From assembly GCA_902168105.1 (NCBI GenBank), contig CABHOY010000032.1:1-64000 (forward strand): a stretch of 64,000 bases of DNA, given 5' to 3'. Below, one piece after another: positions 45,090-54,344 of the stretch. Positions within the stretch are counted from its first letter, which is position 1. Each line of letters opens with the position of its first letter. The stretch comes from an uncultured Flavihumibacter sp. (GTDB taxonomy: Bacteria > Bacteroidota > Bacteroidia > Chitinophagales > Chitinophagaceae). The position numbers and the translations under genes were made by a program. Under the pieces are notes generated by a model. The model worked only from the letters and a program-made list of their open reading frames with translations. It did not search any database and was not told the DNA's origin.

Positions 45090-46294
45090 TGCTCAGTGAT
45101 AAATTTGGTTTGTTGAAGCAGCCAAATAAATGGTTGAAGTACGCCTTTGGGATCAACACCTCCGGGCACCCTAAGATCCATCCCATCCTTGCTGGGCATT
45201 TTGCCCAATGGAGACACAGGGAACAACCGGTAATTCCGGTACTGTTTGTCCATGATATTGAGTAGTTTCTTGTCGGTTTCTTCCAATAATTCTCTCAGAT
45301 CAGCGGAGACCATATCAACCTCAGAGAGGATATCCTGAACGTCTTCCACATCTGGATCGAAGTCTGGAGGAATATACAAATTCGCGATCTCTTCGATCAT
45401 GTCTGCTCTGGACAGGCAAAATGCAGTATGCGCTTTTATTTTCCTGTTAGGCCTTACTCTACCGGTTCTGAGATAAAACTGGTAAAGTGTTTCAAGGATA
45501 TCGAAATTGTTGTTATTAGTGTAAGTACCTGAAGCGATAGTTCCCGGGCGTTCCTTTTGGACCATGCGAAGCAGTTCGCTTATATCAAGGGGATTCATCA
45601 GAAAGATAATGCCTTTGGCGTACTGGAGGTTGGGATGCTTCTGTATGAGTACTTCAATATGGCTGAATTGTTCCCCCGGACTGTCGAGCAGGGTGATATA
45701 GGTGACCTTTTTATGATGTTTATTATGAAGGCGTACTACAATAGGACGCTGATCTTCGGTTGTCCCGAACAGGCTAAGATGCTGTTGTATCAGCATGGAG
45801 CGGTTGTACTCAAACTGGTCTTTACCTTCCTGGTTAATGATAGAACCGTATATACCTAAATCGCCCAACAAGGATTTTCGGTGCATCAATAGTTCACAAA
45901 ACAATGTGATAAAGGATGTCTTTCCGGACTTTTCTCCCCCGACAACGGCTAGACTGGTTGTACGACTGGCGAAAAAATCAGAAGGCAGTTCTGACCGGCA
46001 ACTCGCGCACCGGTACAATTTAACGGCTTTGCGGTGTCCTATCCGTATATTATATTCTTTCATGCGATGATGGACATTGGCAAAACAATAGGGACATTGA
46101 AACCGGTTAAATAATATATCAAAATAAGCGCGAATGGCATCGAGCGCCCCAGTTATCCTTTCTATCAAGCTTAAACGGGGTAGGGGTGGAGATGCTGTTA
46201 GCGGTGGCAAAGTAAATATCGGTTCCATCTCTGGTATATCCATTGTAGAAGATAAAGGTGCTTGTGCATCTGTATCCTGATCAGTATATTCCAT
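45086..46294 (-). CDS. Zinc-ribbon GTPase, second of a pair (double-GTPase-like)
   Basis: A 402-residue protein. N-terminal ~70 residues are proline-rich; a zinc ribbon is formed by CPYC (~73-76) and CASC (~100-103). The GTPase has Walker A GGEKSGKTS (~122-130), DSPGE as the G3 region, and SRAD in the place of N/TKxD. The small TRAFAC-like domain with a preceding ribbon fits the double-GTPase class found in conflict operons. It overlaps the first GTPase gene by 14 bases and the GAP1-like gene by four. Confidence 0.75.
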   Translation of the reverse strand: MEYTDQDTDAQAPLSSTMDIPEMEPIFTLPPLTASPPLPRLSLIERITGALDAIRAYFDILFNRFQCPYCFANVHHRMKEYNIRIGHRKAVKLYRCASCRSELPSDFFASRTTSLAVVGGEKSGKTSFITLFCELLMHRKSLLGDLGIYGSIINQEGKDQFEYNRSMLIQQHLSLFGTTEDQRPIVVRLHNKHHKKVTYITLLDSPGEQFSHIEVLIQKHPNLQYAKGIIFLMNPLDISELLRMVQKERPGTIASGTYTNNNNFDILETLYQFYLRTGRVRPNRKIKAHTAFCLSRADMIEEIANLYIPPDFDPDVEDVQDILSEVDMVSADLRELLEETDKKLLNIMDKQYRNYRLFPVSPLGKMPSKDGMDLRVPGGVDPKGVLQPFIWLLQQTKFITEQ

Positions 46295-47258
46295 AGGTAT
46301 CTTTTATTATTTGTGATTCTTTCAATAGCCAAAGAAAAGGGGCTAATAGTCCCATAGGTTCTCTGGTTTTCCAGTATAAATTTTCATCTTTGCCAAAAGG
46401 CGCCACAGCGAAGTAACAAATGTTGCTGAACCTTTTGTCAAGATCGGTAGGATCGACAGTCTTACTGTGTGTTTCCAGAAAAGATCTCAATTGTCCAGAA
46501 ACTGTTTTGATGTCTCTGAAAAAAGTTCTGGAATCTGCTTCTACAAATGGTTCGCGTAGGAAGTCCTGATTTCTTCTGTGAAGCAGGAGATCAAACTTAG
46601 AGATGCAGACCGCCATTGGAGTGTCTACATATTGTACTCCGTTTTTTACTTTTTGCATAACCTTATGGAAATGTTCTGCAAAATTGAAATTTGTACAGGC
46701 TTCCTCTTTGGGCCGTTTCAATATCCGGTTGAGCCCTGAATCTTCCCGTGGATCTACCAGACAAAGGCTGACGGTTCCCTGGAGCTCATGTGAATCTGTA
46801 TTGTATTTCTTCAGTCTTAATTCATCTTCGATCTTTTCACCGGAAGAATTGTATAACACAAGTTCATATACATCTTCATTTTCCAGGGTGAGGATCAGAC
46901 TGAAAAATCCGAGAATATCCGGTTTAGTAGCTTCTATACCTCCGCTGTTACTATATTTAATCAACAGGTCTAATAAGTTATTTGATTCCGGATCGATCAT
47001 ATTAATATTTTTAATCCCTAGTTTATTTCGCAGTTGTCCGGTGAATGGAGTGGGATTCACCAGTTCATAAACAAGGCACGCCAGATAGCATGTTTTACCG
47101 GCATTAATTCCGCCAACCAAAGAGAATAAACACTTTGGTGGCAGCCGGTTAGGGAATTTTTCCTTCATGGCTGCGGCATAATCTGGATGTGGACAGTCGA
47201 ACCTTTCACATTTCGCATTGGTATGTTGAAGTTTGCCACAACGGTTACATTTCATCAT
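46281..47258 (-). CDS. Zinc-ribbon GTPase, first of a pair (double-GTPase-like)
   Basis: A 325-residue protein. Cys4, Cys7, Cys17 and Cys22 form an N-terminal zinc ribbon; Walker A GGINAGKT (49-56) starts the GTPase, and SKFD is the G4 motif. The G3 site is NSSGE instead of DxxGE, losing the usual Asp, so hydrolysis may be altered. The ORF extends upstream but the start at 47258 (MMKCNRC) is chosen because the ribbon begins there and it overlaps the previous stop by 14 bases, like its neighbour. Confidence 0.75.
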   Translation of the reverse strand: MMKCNRCGKLQHTNAKCERFDCPHPDYAAAMKEKFPNRLPPKCLFSLVGGINAGKTCYLACLVYELVNPTPFTGQLRNKLGIKNINMIDPESNNLLDLLIKYSNSGGIEATKPDILGFFSLILTLENEDVYELVLYNSSGEKIEDELRLKKYNTDSHELQGTVSLCLVDPREDSGLNRILKRPKEEACTNFNFAEHFHKVMQKVKNGVQYVDTPMAVCISKFDLLLHRRNQDFLREPFVEADSRTFFRDIKTVSGQLRSFLETHSKTVDPTDLDKRFSNICYFAVAPFGKDENLYWKTREPMGLLAPFLWLLKESQIIKDTYGIY

Positions 47259-48006
47259 CGATAACAAATTTTGAAATAGTGTGATGGTATAGATGAATAA
47301 TTCGAAAATGTTTGACAGGGATTGGTGGTATAAACGCAAGCGGAAAACTTAATTCCTGGTCTATTTCGTAGATCTTGACCTCACTATATTGGTCTTGTAC
47401 CGGTATAATAAGTATTGCCTGATCGAAATGGGAGAAAGTTTGTGATGAGATGGCGAGACCTATGGATGGCTCGATTCTGAGCGGTTCATTGCGCCGAAGT
47501 GCTGTTACCTGTGCTTTAATTTCATTGGATGATTGGTCATAGGTGCAACGCAACGTTAGGGGGGCGTCAGATATATTCGAGATTGCAGCCATCTGTTTTC
47601 CCTGCTGTTTCTTTTTTTTAGTCAGGTCCTGATATTTGTTACGTAACGCAACCAAATCTTCTGTGCATAACGGATGCTTTTGCAAATTGTTTTTTTGTTG
47701 ATGCAGTTCTGCCAGTTTTTCCCTTATCTGTTCCAGCACCTTTCCCTGGTCGCGATTTGCTGATACCAATCGGTCAAGGTGTGATCTGATATCGGGTAGT
47801 GTTTCTGTTTGCCTATTATATAAGTCCAGTGCCTGGCGATGGTTAGCCAATCTGTGGTCGAGTTCTTTCAGGTGAGCGGCATCGGGCCTGTTTGTGTATA
47901 TTAATACTGGCCAGCAACAGTGCTGACAGGATTTTTGTTCAGGGTAACGGACCATATCCTGACAAACAGGACATACTACATTAATAATGAGATTAATGTG
48001 CTCCAT
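47245..48006 (-). CDS. Zinc-ribbon coiled-coil protein
   Basis: A 253-residue protein: N-terminal zinc ribbon CPVC (12-15) and CQHC (27-30), a coiled coil (~45-135), and a C-terminal beta-rich domain (~145-253). Family unknown. Its ATG overlaps the upstream stop codon (TAATG). The ribbon matches those of the neighbouring GTPases in style, suggesting a shared interaction surface. Confidence 0.75.
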   Translation of the reverse strand: MEHINLIINVVCPVCQDMVRYPEQKSCQHCCWPVLIYTNRPDAAHLKELDHRLANHRQALDLYNRQTETLPDIRSHLDRLVSANRDQGKVLEQIREKLAELHQQKNNLQKHPLCTEDLVALRNKYQDLTKKKKQQGKQMAAISNISDAPLTLRCTYDQSSNEIKAQVTALRRNEPLRIEPSIGLAISSQTFSHFDQAILIIPVQDQYSEVKIYEIDQELSFPLAFIPPIPVKHFRIIHLYHHTISKFVIDDEM

Positions 48007-48704
48007 TATCTGATAATTAATTTTTGAGCAGGAAAGCTGAGCTTACAATCATATTCGTCAACCGAGAGATGGCAGAAATATACCAGGTAGGCGCCGGCTT
48101 TCAAATCTTTTAATTTCGCGTTCCAATCACACGACCACTTGTTGTGAGCCACAGCAGTCCAGTCTTCTTTTCTGATAAAAAGGAAACAAATCGCTTTACC
48201 TGCCACGATAGCACCATGTTGTTTAGCGTCGTTTATTGCCAGAATGAGGTCGCTGGGGAAATTTACTTTTGACTGGCTGGTAGCGATTAACTTAATGCCA
48301 TCTATGCGTAGTTGTAAAACTTCACTTGGCGCATTTTTTGGAAAGTCCTTATATAGAGAGCTTTTTTGCCTTATCGCCATGTCGTTATCGTGTAGCTCAA
48401 GTTCAAGTAGCTGTATTGTCGCTTCCAGGTTTTCTTTTTCCTGTTGCTTTTCCGCCAGTTGCTTTTTAAGGAAGTCAATGTCTCTTGTCAATGCTGCTGC
48501 GGCCTCTGTAGCAGCAGTACAAGCCAAACCAGCTGCAGCAGTTTGGGACTTTGATTGCTCAATTGCTTTGTAGGTCTCTTCAATTTGAAAGGAGAGGGAA
48601 GTATTATGATTGGCAATGTACTCACTGGCAGCGCGAATACTTTCTAATGGAGAAGAATGTACTATGGTTGCACTTACCGGCGGCTGTATGGTGTTAGTTG
48701 TCAT
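48006..48704 (-). CDS. Coiled-coil protein with C-terminal beta domain
   Basis: A 232-residue protein, with a coiled coil (~40-115, LTRDIDFLKKQLAEKQQEKENLEAT-like heptads, alanine-rich before it) and a C-terminal beta-rich domain ending in LSFPAQKLIIR. No known family. It overlaps the DUF4407 gene by 11 bases and the zinc-ribbon gene by one, so it belongs to the same transcript. Its layout parallels the following gene (coil plus beta domain) without the ribbon. Confidence 0.75.
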   Translation of the reverse strand: MTTNTIQPPVSATIVHSSPLESIRAASEYIANHNTSLSFQIEETYKAIEQSKSQTAAAGLACTAATEAAAALTRDIDFLKKQLAEKQQEKENLEATIQLLELELHDNDMAIRQKSSLYKDFPKNAPSEVLQLRIDGIKLIATSQSKVNFPSDLILAINDAKQHGAIVAGKAICFLFIRKEDWTAVAHNKWSCDWNAKLKDLKAGAYLVYFCHLSVDEYDCKLSFPAQKLIIR

Positions 48705-49929
48705 GACTATTATTGAACATATCGTTATAGTATTCGGGATCGCTGTTCGCTTTATTTATTTGTTCATCGTGCCAACCCGACATTGCAGTTTTTATGATCT
48801 CTCGTTGGGAGCGCGCCAGGTTTCTGACAAGGGCTTTATTACTTTTATATTCTTCCATATTCAGTGAACGGCGTAATCTGTCTTCCGTGTTGTATGAAGA
48901 TTCTATTTGAATAATGCGATTCTCGTAGGCACCGGGCTTGGTCATCAGCTTAAGTATCATTGGTGCCATTTCAATAAATATAAAGAGCAAGGTGACAAAG
49001 AGAATGGCATGTGACGCTGTCTGGTCCTGCTTGCTAATATTACCAAGCGCGACTTCCTGGTTGAGAATTGACGGCTGATAATTTTCCGTCAATTGTTTTC
49101 GTTGGAGGCTAATGTCTGTCGCCAATCTGTCAAGAGCAGCTTTGTGTTTTGCTTCGATGTAGCCATTGATCTTTTCCTGACGTCGCGCATCGATGGCGTC
49201 GATTCTTATTCGTGTGGAACTTGTATCTGATTCTATCTTTTTTTTCTCTTCAAGTAAGATGCCGAGTAATTGTTCGTGTTTTTTTGCATTGGGGCCATAT
49301 CCAGGTGTGCGGGACGTGGCTATTCCTCTGACTTCAAAGCGGGTGCTGTCCGTCCGTGCGGAAATTGCTGAATCTTTCTTCACTAGATCTTTTCTCAAAG
49401 TTTGGTAGTGAGCCAGCAATGGTTGCATTTCTTTGGTTTCCGGTAACTGATCTACTTCTTTTGCTCTGGCTCTCTCTAGTAGATCTATTTTCTGTGATTC
49501 CAGACTATCCAGATCTATCAGCAGTTGGTTTTGAGTTACGCGAAGGTCGTCATTTATTTCCTGGTCGAAGATGCGGTATTCAAGTGGTTTGGAAATGATG
49601 ATACCGATGAAGCCTGCGAGTATCAACCGTGGCCAGGCCAGTTTCAATTTCATCCAGAAAGTACCCCGGTTGGATACTGATACAATAAAAAAACGGTCGA
49701 GGCAGAAGATGAATATTCCCCAGGCTACAGCCGGAAGGAATGCGGCATATCCGATCTTATCCTTTAGTAATAGCGTAAACGCATAAGATGAGGACAAAAA
49801 GGCGAATAGGGCTGTCATACAGATCACTGTACCATAAGAAAAGAAACGGTTTTTTTCGGTTGGCAGTTCGTCCAGTACGTCGGTATTAGCGCCTCCTGCC
49901 CAGCAAAAGAAACGGTATATCGGATTCAT
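48694..49929 (-). CDS. DUF4407 membrane protein
   Basis: A ~411-residue membrane protein of the DUF4407 type. The FFCWAGGANTDVLDELPTEKNRFFSYG opening is followed by three N-terminal helices (~22-42, 48-68, 84-102), a long coiled-coil stretch (~110-290) and a C-terminal helix (~300-325, ILFVTLLFIFIEMAPMI). I start it at ATG 49929, five bases after the previous stop and matching the family start; the GTG at 49968 would overlap that gene. DUF4407 proteins are of unknown function. It is the only obvious membrane anchor of the operon. Confidence 0.85.
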   Translation of the reverse strand: MNPIYRFFCWAGGANTDVLDELPTEKNRFFSYGTVICMTALFAFLSSSYAFTLLLKDKIGYAAFLPAVAWGIFIFCLDRFFIVSVSNRGTFWMKLKLAWPRLILAGFIGIIISKPLEYRIFDQEINDDLRVTQNQLLIDLDSLESQKIDLLERARAKEVDQLPETKEMQPLLAHYQTLRKDLVKKDSAISARTDSTRFEVRGIATSRTPGYGPNAKKHEQLLGILLEEKKKIESDTSSTRIRIDAIDARRQEKINGYIEAKHKAALDRLATDISLQRKQLTENYQPSILNQEVALGNISKQDQTASHAILFVTLLFIFIEMAPMILKLMTKPGAYENRIIQIESSYNTEDRLRRSLNMEEYKSNKALVRNLARSQREIIKTAMSGWHDEQINKANSDPEYYNDMFNNSHDN

Positions 49930-49933
49930 CTTC

Positions 49934-50401
49934 TTAATCGCGTCGGGATGTTGGGGGGTGTTTTTCACGTCGTGTTTTTTCTTCTTGTATAAATTTTTCT
50001 GTCTGTTCGTCTAGTATGCGTCGTTGCTGTTGGATCATTTTCTGTAATATGGATGCCTGATCATTCAGTATATCTTTCAACCGGACCTGCTCAAAGTCGA
50101 TGTTTAGGCTGTTCGAGATATTTATCAGTTTGCAGTGTGTTTTGGGTAGCCTGGCTGCCAGTATGTTACGCAGCATGTCAAGATCTACGATCGGTACCGG
50201 AGGGTTGCGGGCGCCGGACCTGTTCAGGTATATTAATAGCGGAGAGGCAATAGCGATCCATTTTCTGCTCGTACGCGTCATGAGCCCCGGTATATCAGGT
50301 ATCTCCACCAATAAATTGCGGATCATCCGGTTCAGGTATTGTTTCCGGAAATAGCTCCTGAAAACGGTTTTTACGGGTTTGGGGTTTCTTCTTCTTTTCA
50401 T
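49934..50401 (-). CDS. Small basic protein of the conflict operon
   Basis: A 155-residue protein with a strongly basic N-terminus (KRRRNPKPVKTVFRSYFRKQYLNRM), a hydrophobic, perhaps membrane-associated middle (~45-60, WIAIASPLLIYL), and a helical, charged C-terminus (~105-155). Unrecognised. It is 3 bases downstream of the coiled-coil gene and 4 upstream of the DUF4407 gene. Confidence 0.7.
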   Translation of the reverse strand: MKRRRNPKPVKTVFRSYFRKQYLNRMIRNLLVEIPDIPGLMTRTSRKWIAIASPLLIYLNRSGARNPPVPIVDLDMLRNILAARLPKTHCKLINISNSLNIDFEQVRLKDILNDQASILQKMIQQQRRILDEQTEKFIQEEKTRREKHPPTSRRD

Positions 50402-50404
50402 AGA

Positions 50405-51292
50405 TCAGAAAATCGTCATCTTATCCGCTTTTTCTACCAGCACCTTTATCTGGTTATCAAACTGGTCTAACTTTTCGCCTACCTGGTTAAAAAGCGTCTG
50501 CATATGACTATCTAGGTGATGGCGCTTGCCTAAGGCGCCGTAAATGGCCTGGTTTTGTTCGAAATGCTGTTGATATACCGATATGTTTTTGCCGTGCCGG
50601 TCGCGGATGTCTATCAGCTTTTCCTTAATTGCCGTGAGTTGCGTGTGTGCTTCAGTATATGATATTGTTGCATTATCAAGCTCCTGGTAATATTGCTTGC
50701 TTAATATTGACAATTCTGTGTTCTCTTCTTTAACTTCTTCGCTAATATCATGCAGGTTAGTGTCAATCAGATTCCTTTTGTTCTGTATTTCGGACCAGAG
50801 TGTTTTTGTTTCCTGTAAGAAGTCATTTTCCAAACGCGAGAAAAAGGTGCCTAGCTCATTGAGCGATCTGTTTAGCTGGTTTATATCCCCCTGGTGCGTC
50901 TCTTGCCATGACATCAATTCCTGCTGAATAACTGCGGGGTCTTTCTCTGATAACAGACGCTCTAATTCCTGTATCTCGCTGCGTTGTTTCTCAAGAGTAG
51001 TGAGTTCCACGTGCCGGGTGCGTAACTCCTGAAGTTGTTCCATAATGGTATGGTGCTCTTCCTGCTCGCGATCCATTTGTGCAATCGTTTGTTGCAGCTG
51101 GACGACCAACACTTTCATCCGGCTGGTCTCTTCTTTCATTAACTGCAGCTTTCTCGAAGCGTTGAAGCGATCGCTGAAGCTGATCAGCGCCTGCATGATA
51201 GAGCTGATGTCACTGGTTATTTGTGCCTGTGCCAGGGCATCGCCTGGTTCCAGGTTTTCGATGTAATCTATGATTGCACTGGGGTTGATCAT
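50405..51292 (-). CDS. Coiled-coil protein of the conflict operon
   Basis: A 295-residue, almost wholly coiled-coil protein (heptads over ~35-285, with MKVLVVQLQQTIAQMDREQ-like segments) without membrane helices or enzymatic motifs. It resembles none I know. It follows the first gene by eight bases and overlaps nothing. Likely a structural scaffold or spacer protein. Confidence 0.75.
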   Translation of the reverse strand: MINPSAIIDYIENLEPGDALAQAQITSDISSIMQALISFSDRFNASRKLQLMKEETSRMKVLVVQLQQTIAQMDREQEEHHTIMEQLQELRTRHVELTTLEKQRSEIQELERLLSEKDPAVIQQELMSWQETHQGDINQLNRSLNELGTFFSRLENDFLQETKTLWSEIQNKRNLIDTNLHDISEEVKEENTELSILSKQYYQELDNATISYTEAHTQLTAIKEKLIDIRDRHGKNISVYQQHFEQNQAIYGALGKRHHLDSHMQTLFNQVGEKLDQFDNQIKVLVEKADKMTIF

Positions 51293-51300
51293 CGATGTTA

Positions 51301-52287
51301 TTATAACAGATAAGACTTTTCACCTATTGCAGCCCAAACGTGCTGGTTGCCATCCTGGTAAATAAAAAGGTCAGTGTTGCTGAATGCCTGGTGGTCACAG
51401 GTAAGATCGACCGGATGATCGTTTATATACAAAGTCATTGCGCCTGTATAAAGGAGCGGGAGTTTTTTGAGACGTATATACTCCTCATAAGGAGCATCAG
51501 CCGCTACTAAAAACGGGTCCATGTCGCCAGGGTAGCTGTGTATCTTTATTTTTACGTTTGTTGCAGCCGCTGCATAGAACGATGCTCCATATTGTTGTAG
51601 TTGTGCCGCTCCCTGGAGTTTAGCCATCCGGCATGCAGGTTCGTAAGTTCCTGACAGCACTGAGCCCAGCAGCCCAAAGAAATAATGACTTTTCTGCAGA
51701 TCGATAGACAGCTGCCTGGCTATCTCATTTTTAAAGGCCAGGATCTGATCGATCTCAATATCCGCCCATAATTGTTGATCGAATACTTCCATCAATTTGT
51801 TGTAGCGCTTGTCACCGTTCGACTGCTCGCGAATTGCTTTAGCTATTGAAGCCCCGATAGCTGTTCCGGTTTGGTCGGGCTGTTCCAGGAATTGATCAAA
51901 CGCTTTGATGTCTTGATAATTATAATGGAAATAACGCTCGAAGAGAGGAACAAGCGGGACATCGCGACAGATGCTGTCTTTTTTTAAAGAATACTTTCCT
52001 GCGGTAAATCTGATTGTAGCCGCGTGGCAGAAATCACCTTCAAGGTCGATAACCTGGACATCACCTTCGATATCCGGATGTCTGCTTTTAATATAGGCGC
52101 CAATGGCTTCAAAAGGAGAGCAGAGATGACTGGGATTTATTTTCCGGGAAGCTGGTTCTCCAAATAGCAGTTTGCGTCGGCAGTCGGGGTCAAAATAAGA
52201 CTTGTAATCACATAATAGAATTACATTATCCTTTTCGGGAATTGTCATCTTACCTGGTTGATCGTAATTTACCTGAATCACTGCCAT
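51301..52287 (-). CDS. First gene of the conflict operon, unknown
   Basis: A 328-residue soluble protein with mixed alpha/beta character. It contains HYFFGLLGSVLSGTYEPACRM-type hydrophobic helices (~200-225) and a C-terminal beta region (~285-328, MTLYINDHPVDLTCDH). No recognised family, no signal peptide. Being first in the eleven- to twelve-gene transcript, it could be a regulator, sensor or core component; nothing in sequence decides. Confidence 0.7.
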   Translation of the reverse strand: MAVIQVNYDQPGKMTIPEKDNVILLCDYKSYFDPDCRRKLLFGEPASRKINPSHLCSPFEAIGAYIKSRHPDIEGDVQVIDLEGDFCHAATIRFTAGKYSLKKDSICRDVPLVPLFERYFHYNYQDIKAFDQFLEQPDQTGTAIGASIAKAIREQSNGDKRYNKLMEVFDQQLWADIEIDQILAFKNEIARQLSIDLQKSHYFFGLLGSVLSGTYEPACRMAKLQGAAQLQQYGASFYAAAATNVKIKIHSYPGDMDPFLVAADAPYEEYIRLKKLPLLYTGAMTLYINDHPVDLTCDHQAFSNTDLFIYQDGNQHVWAAIGEKSYLL

Positions 52288-52710
52288 CAGTTAATGTTTT
52301 AAACTCCAAAACAAAAAACGTCTTATAAAGCAATCAGCCGGAAAAGAACTTCTTGAACATACCTCTATCTACTTGTGCCGAAAATGCGCGAAGACCTTTA
52401 TAATTAACAGCATGTTTTATGGAAAAAAACACGCTTATTTCAATCACTATTTGCCGACTGGATAAAATAACCTATCTCTAAAACACATTGTCTGCGCTTT
52501 AAGAAAACAATCAAAAAGATCTGCATGGGATAGGCAAAGAAATGCTAATGACTAGCAAATGGGGTATGTGCAATATGCTTAAACGAGTAATGGTTGCGAC
52601 AGTACATACGTTGAATGGTAAAGCCCGGATTTTTAAAATGATAATAAAGTGAGCAAATAATATTACCAGTTGCTATAGGTATAGTTTTTTTGTTGAAAAT
52701 CAACTGATTG
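52288..52710. other. Intergenic region upstream of the conflict operon
   Basis: AT-rich 423-base stretch that should carry the operon promoter on the minus strand; I found no convincing TTTG/TAnnTTTG pair. A 75-codon frame at 52545-52772 runs through the following terminator and is not called. Confidence 0.5.
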
Positions 52711-52750
52711 AAAAAAAATATCCCCCACCCATGCAAAGCCGGGTGGGGGA
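52711..52750 (-). terminator. Intrinsic terminator after the CE2-like gene
   Basis: TCCCCCACCC (52721-52730) and GGGTGGGGGA (52741-52750) form a perfect 10-bp stem; the A-run at 52711-52718 is a T-run on the minus strand. Confidence 0.85.
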
Positions 52751-52771
52751 TGATGCCATTATGTATTAACA

Positions 52772-54115
52772 CTATTGTACCCGTATCGACGACACCTGGT
52801 CGTTGGCGTTCGGGCTGAGTGTAGTGAAGTTAGGCGTATCACTGGTCCTGGTCCAGGATGTGCCACTGAAGTTATCGTCAGCGTACATGATCAGGGTTCG
52901 CCCGGCAGGTACTTTAACAGAAGAAGCCCAATCGTTCGGCATGCCTCTTGCCGCCAGCTGCGCGATGGTGTAATTACCGACAGGCAAAACATGGCTGGCG
53001 GAACCTCCATAGTTAATGTCCTGGTAAAATGTAACGCCGCTGTTTACGGTGCCTGTCAGGTAAGGTTGCAGGATAGGCTGTAACAGGTTAGCCGCCTTGA
53101 TATTACCGGCAACGCTGGGATGCAGGCCATCGGTGTAATCTGCACCCGTCATCCAGCCATCGGTATCAATATAATGCACTTTGGTATCGCCAGCTGCAAT
53201 GCGGGCATTCACCGCCGCTACAGTGGGCGTTACCAGGTAACCGTTGAAGGTACGCATGACGAAGATCTCCACGGTAGAGAATCTCGCCCGGATGTTTGAC
53301 AGGAAGGTAATATAACTGTCACGGAACTGGGCCTCAGGTACGTGGCCATTATCGTTTGTACCCAGGTTAATAACTATCACTTTTGGCGTATACCGGGTAA
53401 AATCCCAGGTTGGTGCAGCATTAAAAGATGGGTTCTGCAGCTTGAAATACTGTACGTCCATACCGGGGCCATTATCACCACTTACCAGCCGTATACCGGG
53501 GTAAGCGATCTGGGTGTGCTCTGTATGTAAGAGTTGTTCCGAACATACCCAGCCATAGCCCGATACGTTAGCCTGTTCGTCCGTGTAACCACAGGTAATA
53601 GAGTCGCCTATCCATTCAATGAGCGCTGCCAGTGCCGGAGGAGCGCTGGTGGTAGCACCGGCGTCCAGTATCAGCCCCTGGAATTTAAACTGATAGTCAT
53701 AATCCTTGCCTTGTGCCACGCTGAGCGTATGGGTACCATTGTTTAGTGGCGTAGGTGTAAGATTGATGGTGCCGGAAGCATTGTAATAACTTACCCAGGG
53801 ACCATCGTCAATCTTTGCATAATAATGGGTAGGATATCCTACTTTGATCTTCACCGTGGTACCGGTAAAGTTTACGCGGAAGTAGGCGCCGCCCCAGAAG
53901 CTGGCATATTCTGCCGGATTACTAAAGTCCCAGCGGCCGAAGTATTTGATATTGCCATCGGCCAGGTCGCCGGGTACAGCGGCGGCATTGGCTGTTAGCC
54001 TGGCTATTTTCAGATCATTGCTGCTGTTTGCCGTAGGTTCTGTGAATTGGGTCTTTACACAACCAAAATGGCATAAAGCCATTATAGCAAGGCTAAATAG
54101 TCTTAGCGTTTTCAT
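52772..54115 (-). CDS. CE2-like SGNH esterase lipoprotein with beta/gamma-crystallin domain
   Basis: A 447-residue lipoprotein (lipobox HFGC, Cys19). Residues ~50-155 form a beta-sandwich typical of carbohydrate esterase family 2; ~163-350 form an SGNH hydrolase domain with Ser172 in GDSI, Asn254 in LGTND, and Asp329/His332 in DGLHPS. A C-terminal beta/gamma-crystallin module (~358-447, FYQDINYGG; MYADDNFSG) resembles the one in the GH64 enzyme. CE2 enzymes deacetylate polysaccharides; here it is probably cell-surface or periplasmic. No T9SS domain. Confidence 0.88.
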   Translation of the reverse strand: MKTLRLFSLAIMALCHFGCVKTQFTEPTANSSNDLKIARLTANAAAVPGDLADGNIKYFGRWDFSNPAEYASFWGGAYFRVNFTGTTVKIKVGYPTHYYAKIDDGPWVSYYNASGTINLTPTPLNNGTHTLSVAQGKDYDYQFKFQGLILDAGATTSAPPALAALIEWIGDSITCGYTDEQANVSGYGWVCSEQLLHTEHTQIAYPGIRLVSGDNGPGMDVQYFKLQNPSFNAAPTWDFTRYTPKVIVINLGTNDNGHVPEAQFRDSYITFLSNIRARFSTVEIFVMRTFNGYLVTPTVAAVNARIAAGDTKVHYIDTDGWMTGADYTDGLHPSVAGNIKAANLLQPILQPYLTGTVNSGVTFYQDINYGGSASHVLPVGNYTIAQLAARGMPNDWASSVKVPAGRTLIMYADDNFSGTSWTRTSDTPNFTTLSPNANDQVSSIRVQ

Positions 54116-54344
54116 GGGAGGGTCCTGTTTTTAATGATAAAGGTGGTTTTTCAACGGGCATCAAATTACAATTTAGGGGTGCGCAATTCCCGTTGAGAAA
54201 AGGATAAATAGAACAGACCGGAACAGGTGCTACAATGGTTGCTTATGGCTAGGGATTTATGCAGGTCAATTCACGCGGAATACCGGTAAAGCTAACCCGG
54301 TTAACCTGTGGTGTGCATTAGCAGGATGATACAGTAGTGAAATG

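Noticed and set aside
49930..49968. GTG start for the DUF4407 gene
   Set aside because: It would overlap the previous gene by 35 bases; the ATG at 49929 matches the family's N-terminus.
48694..51292. Type VI secretion or phage-tail reading of the coiled-coil/DUF4407 genes
   Set aside because: No sheath, tube, spike or baseplate proteins are seen nearby.
52545..52772. 75-codon frame on the minus strand
   Set aside because: It runs through the terminator hairpin of the esterase gene and has no recognisable protein features.
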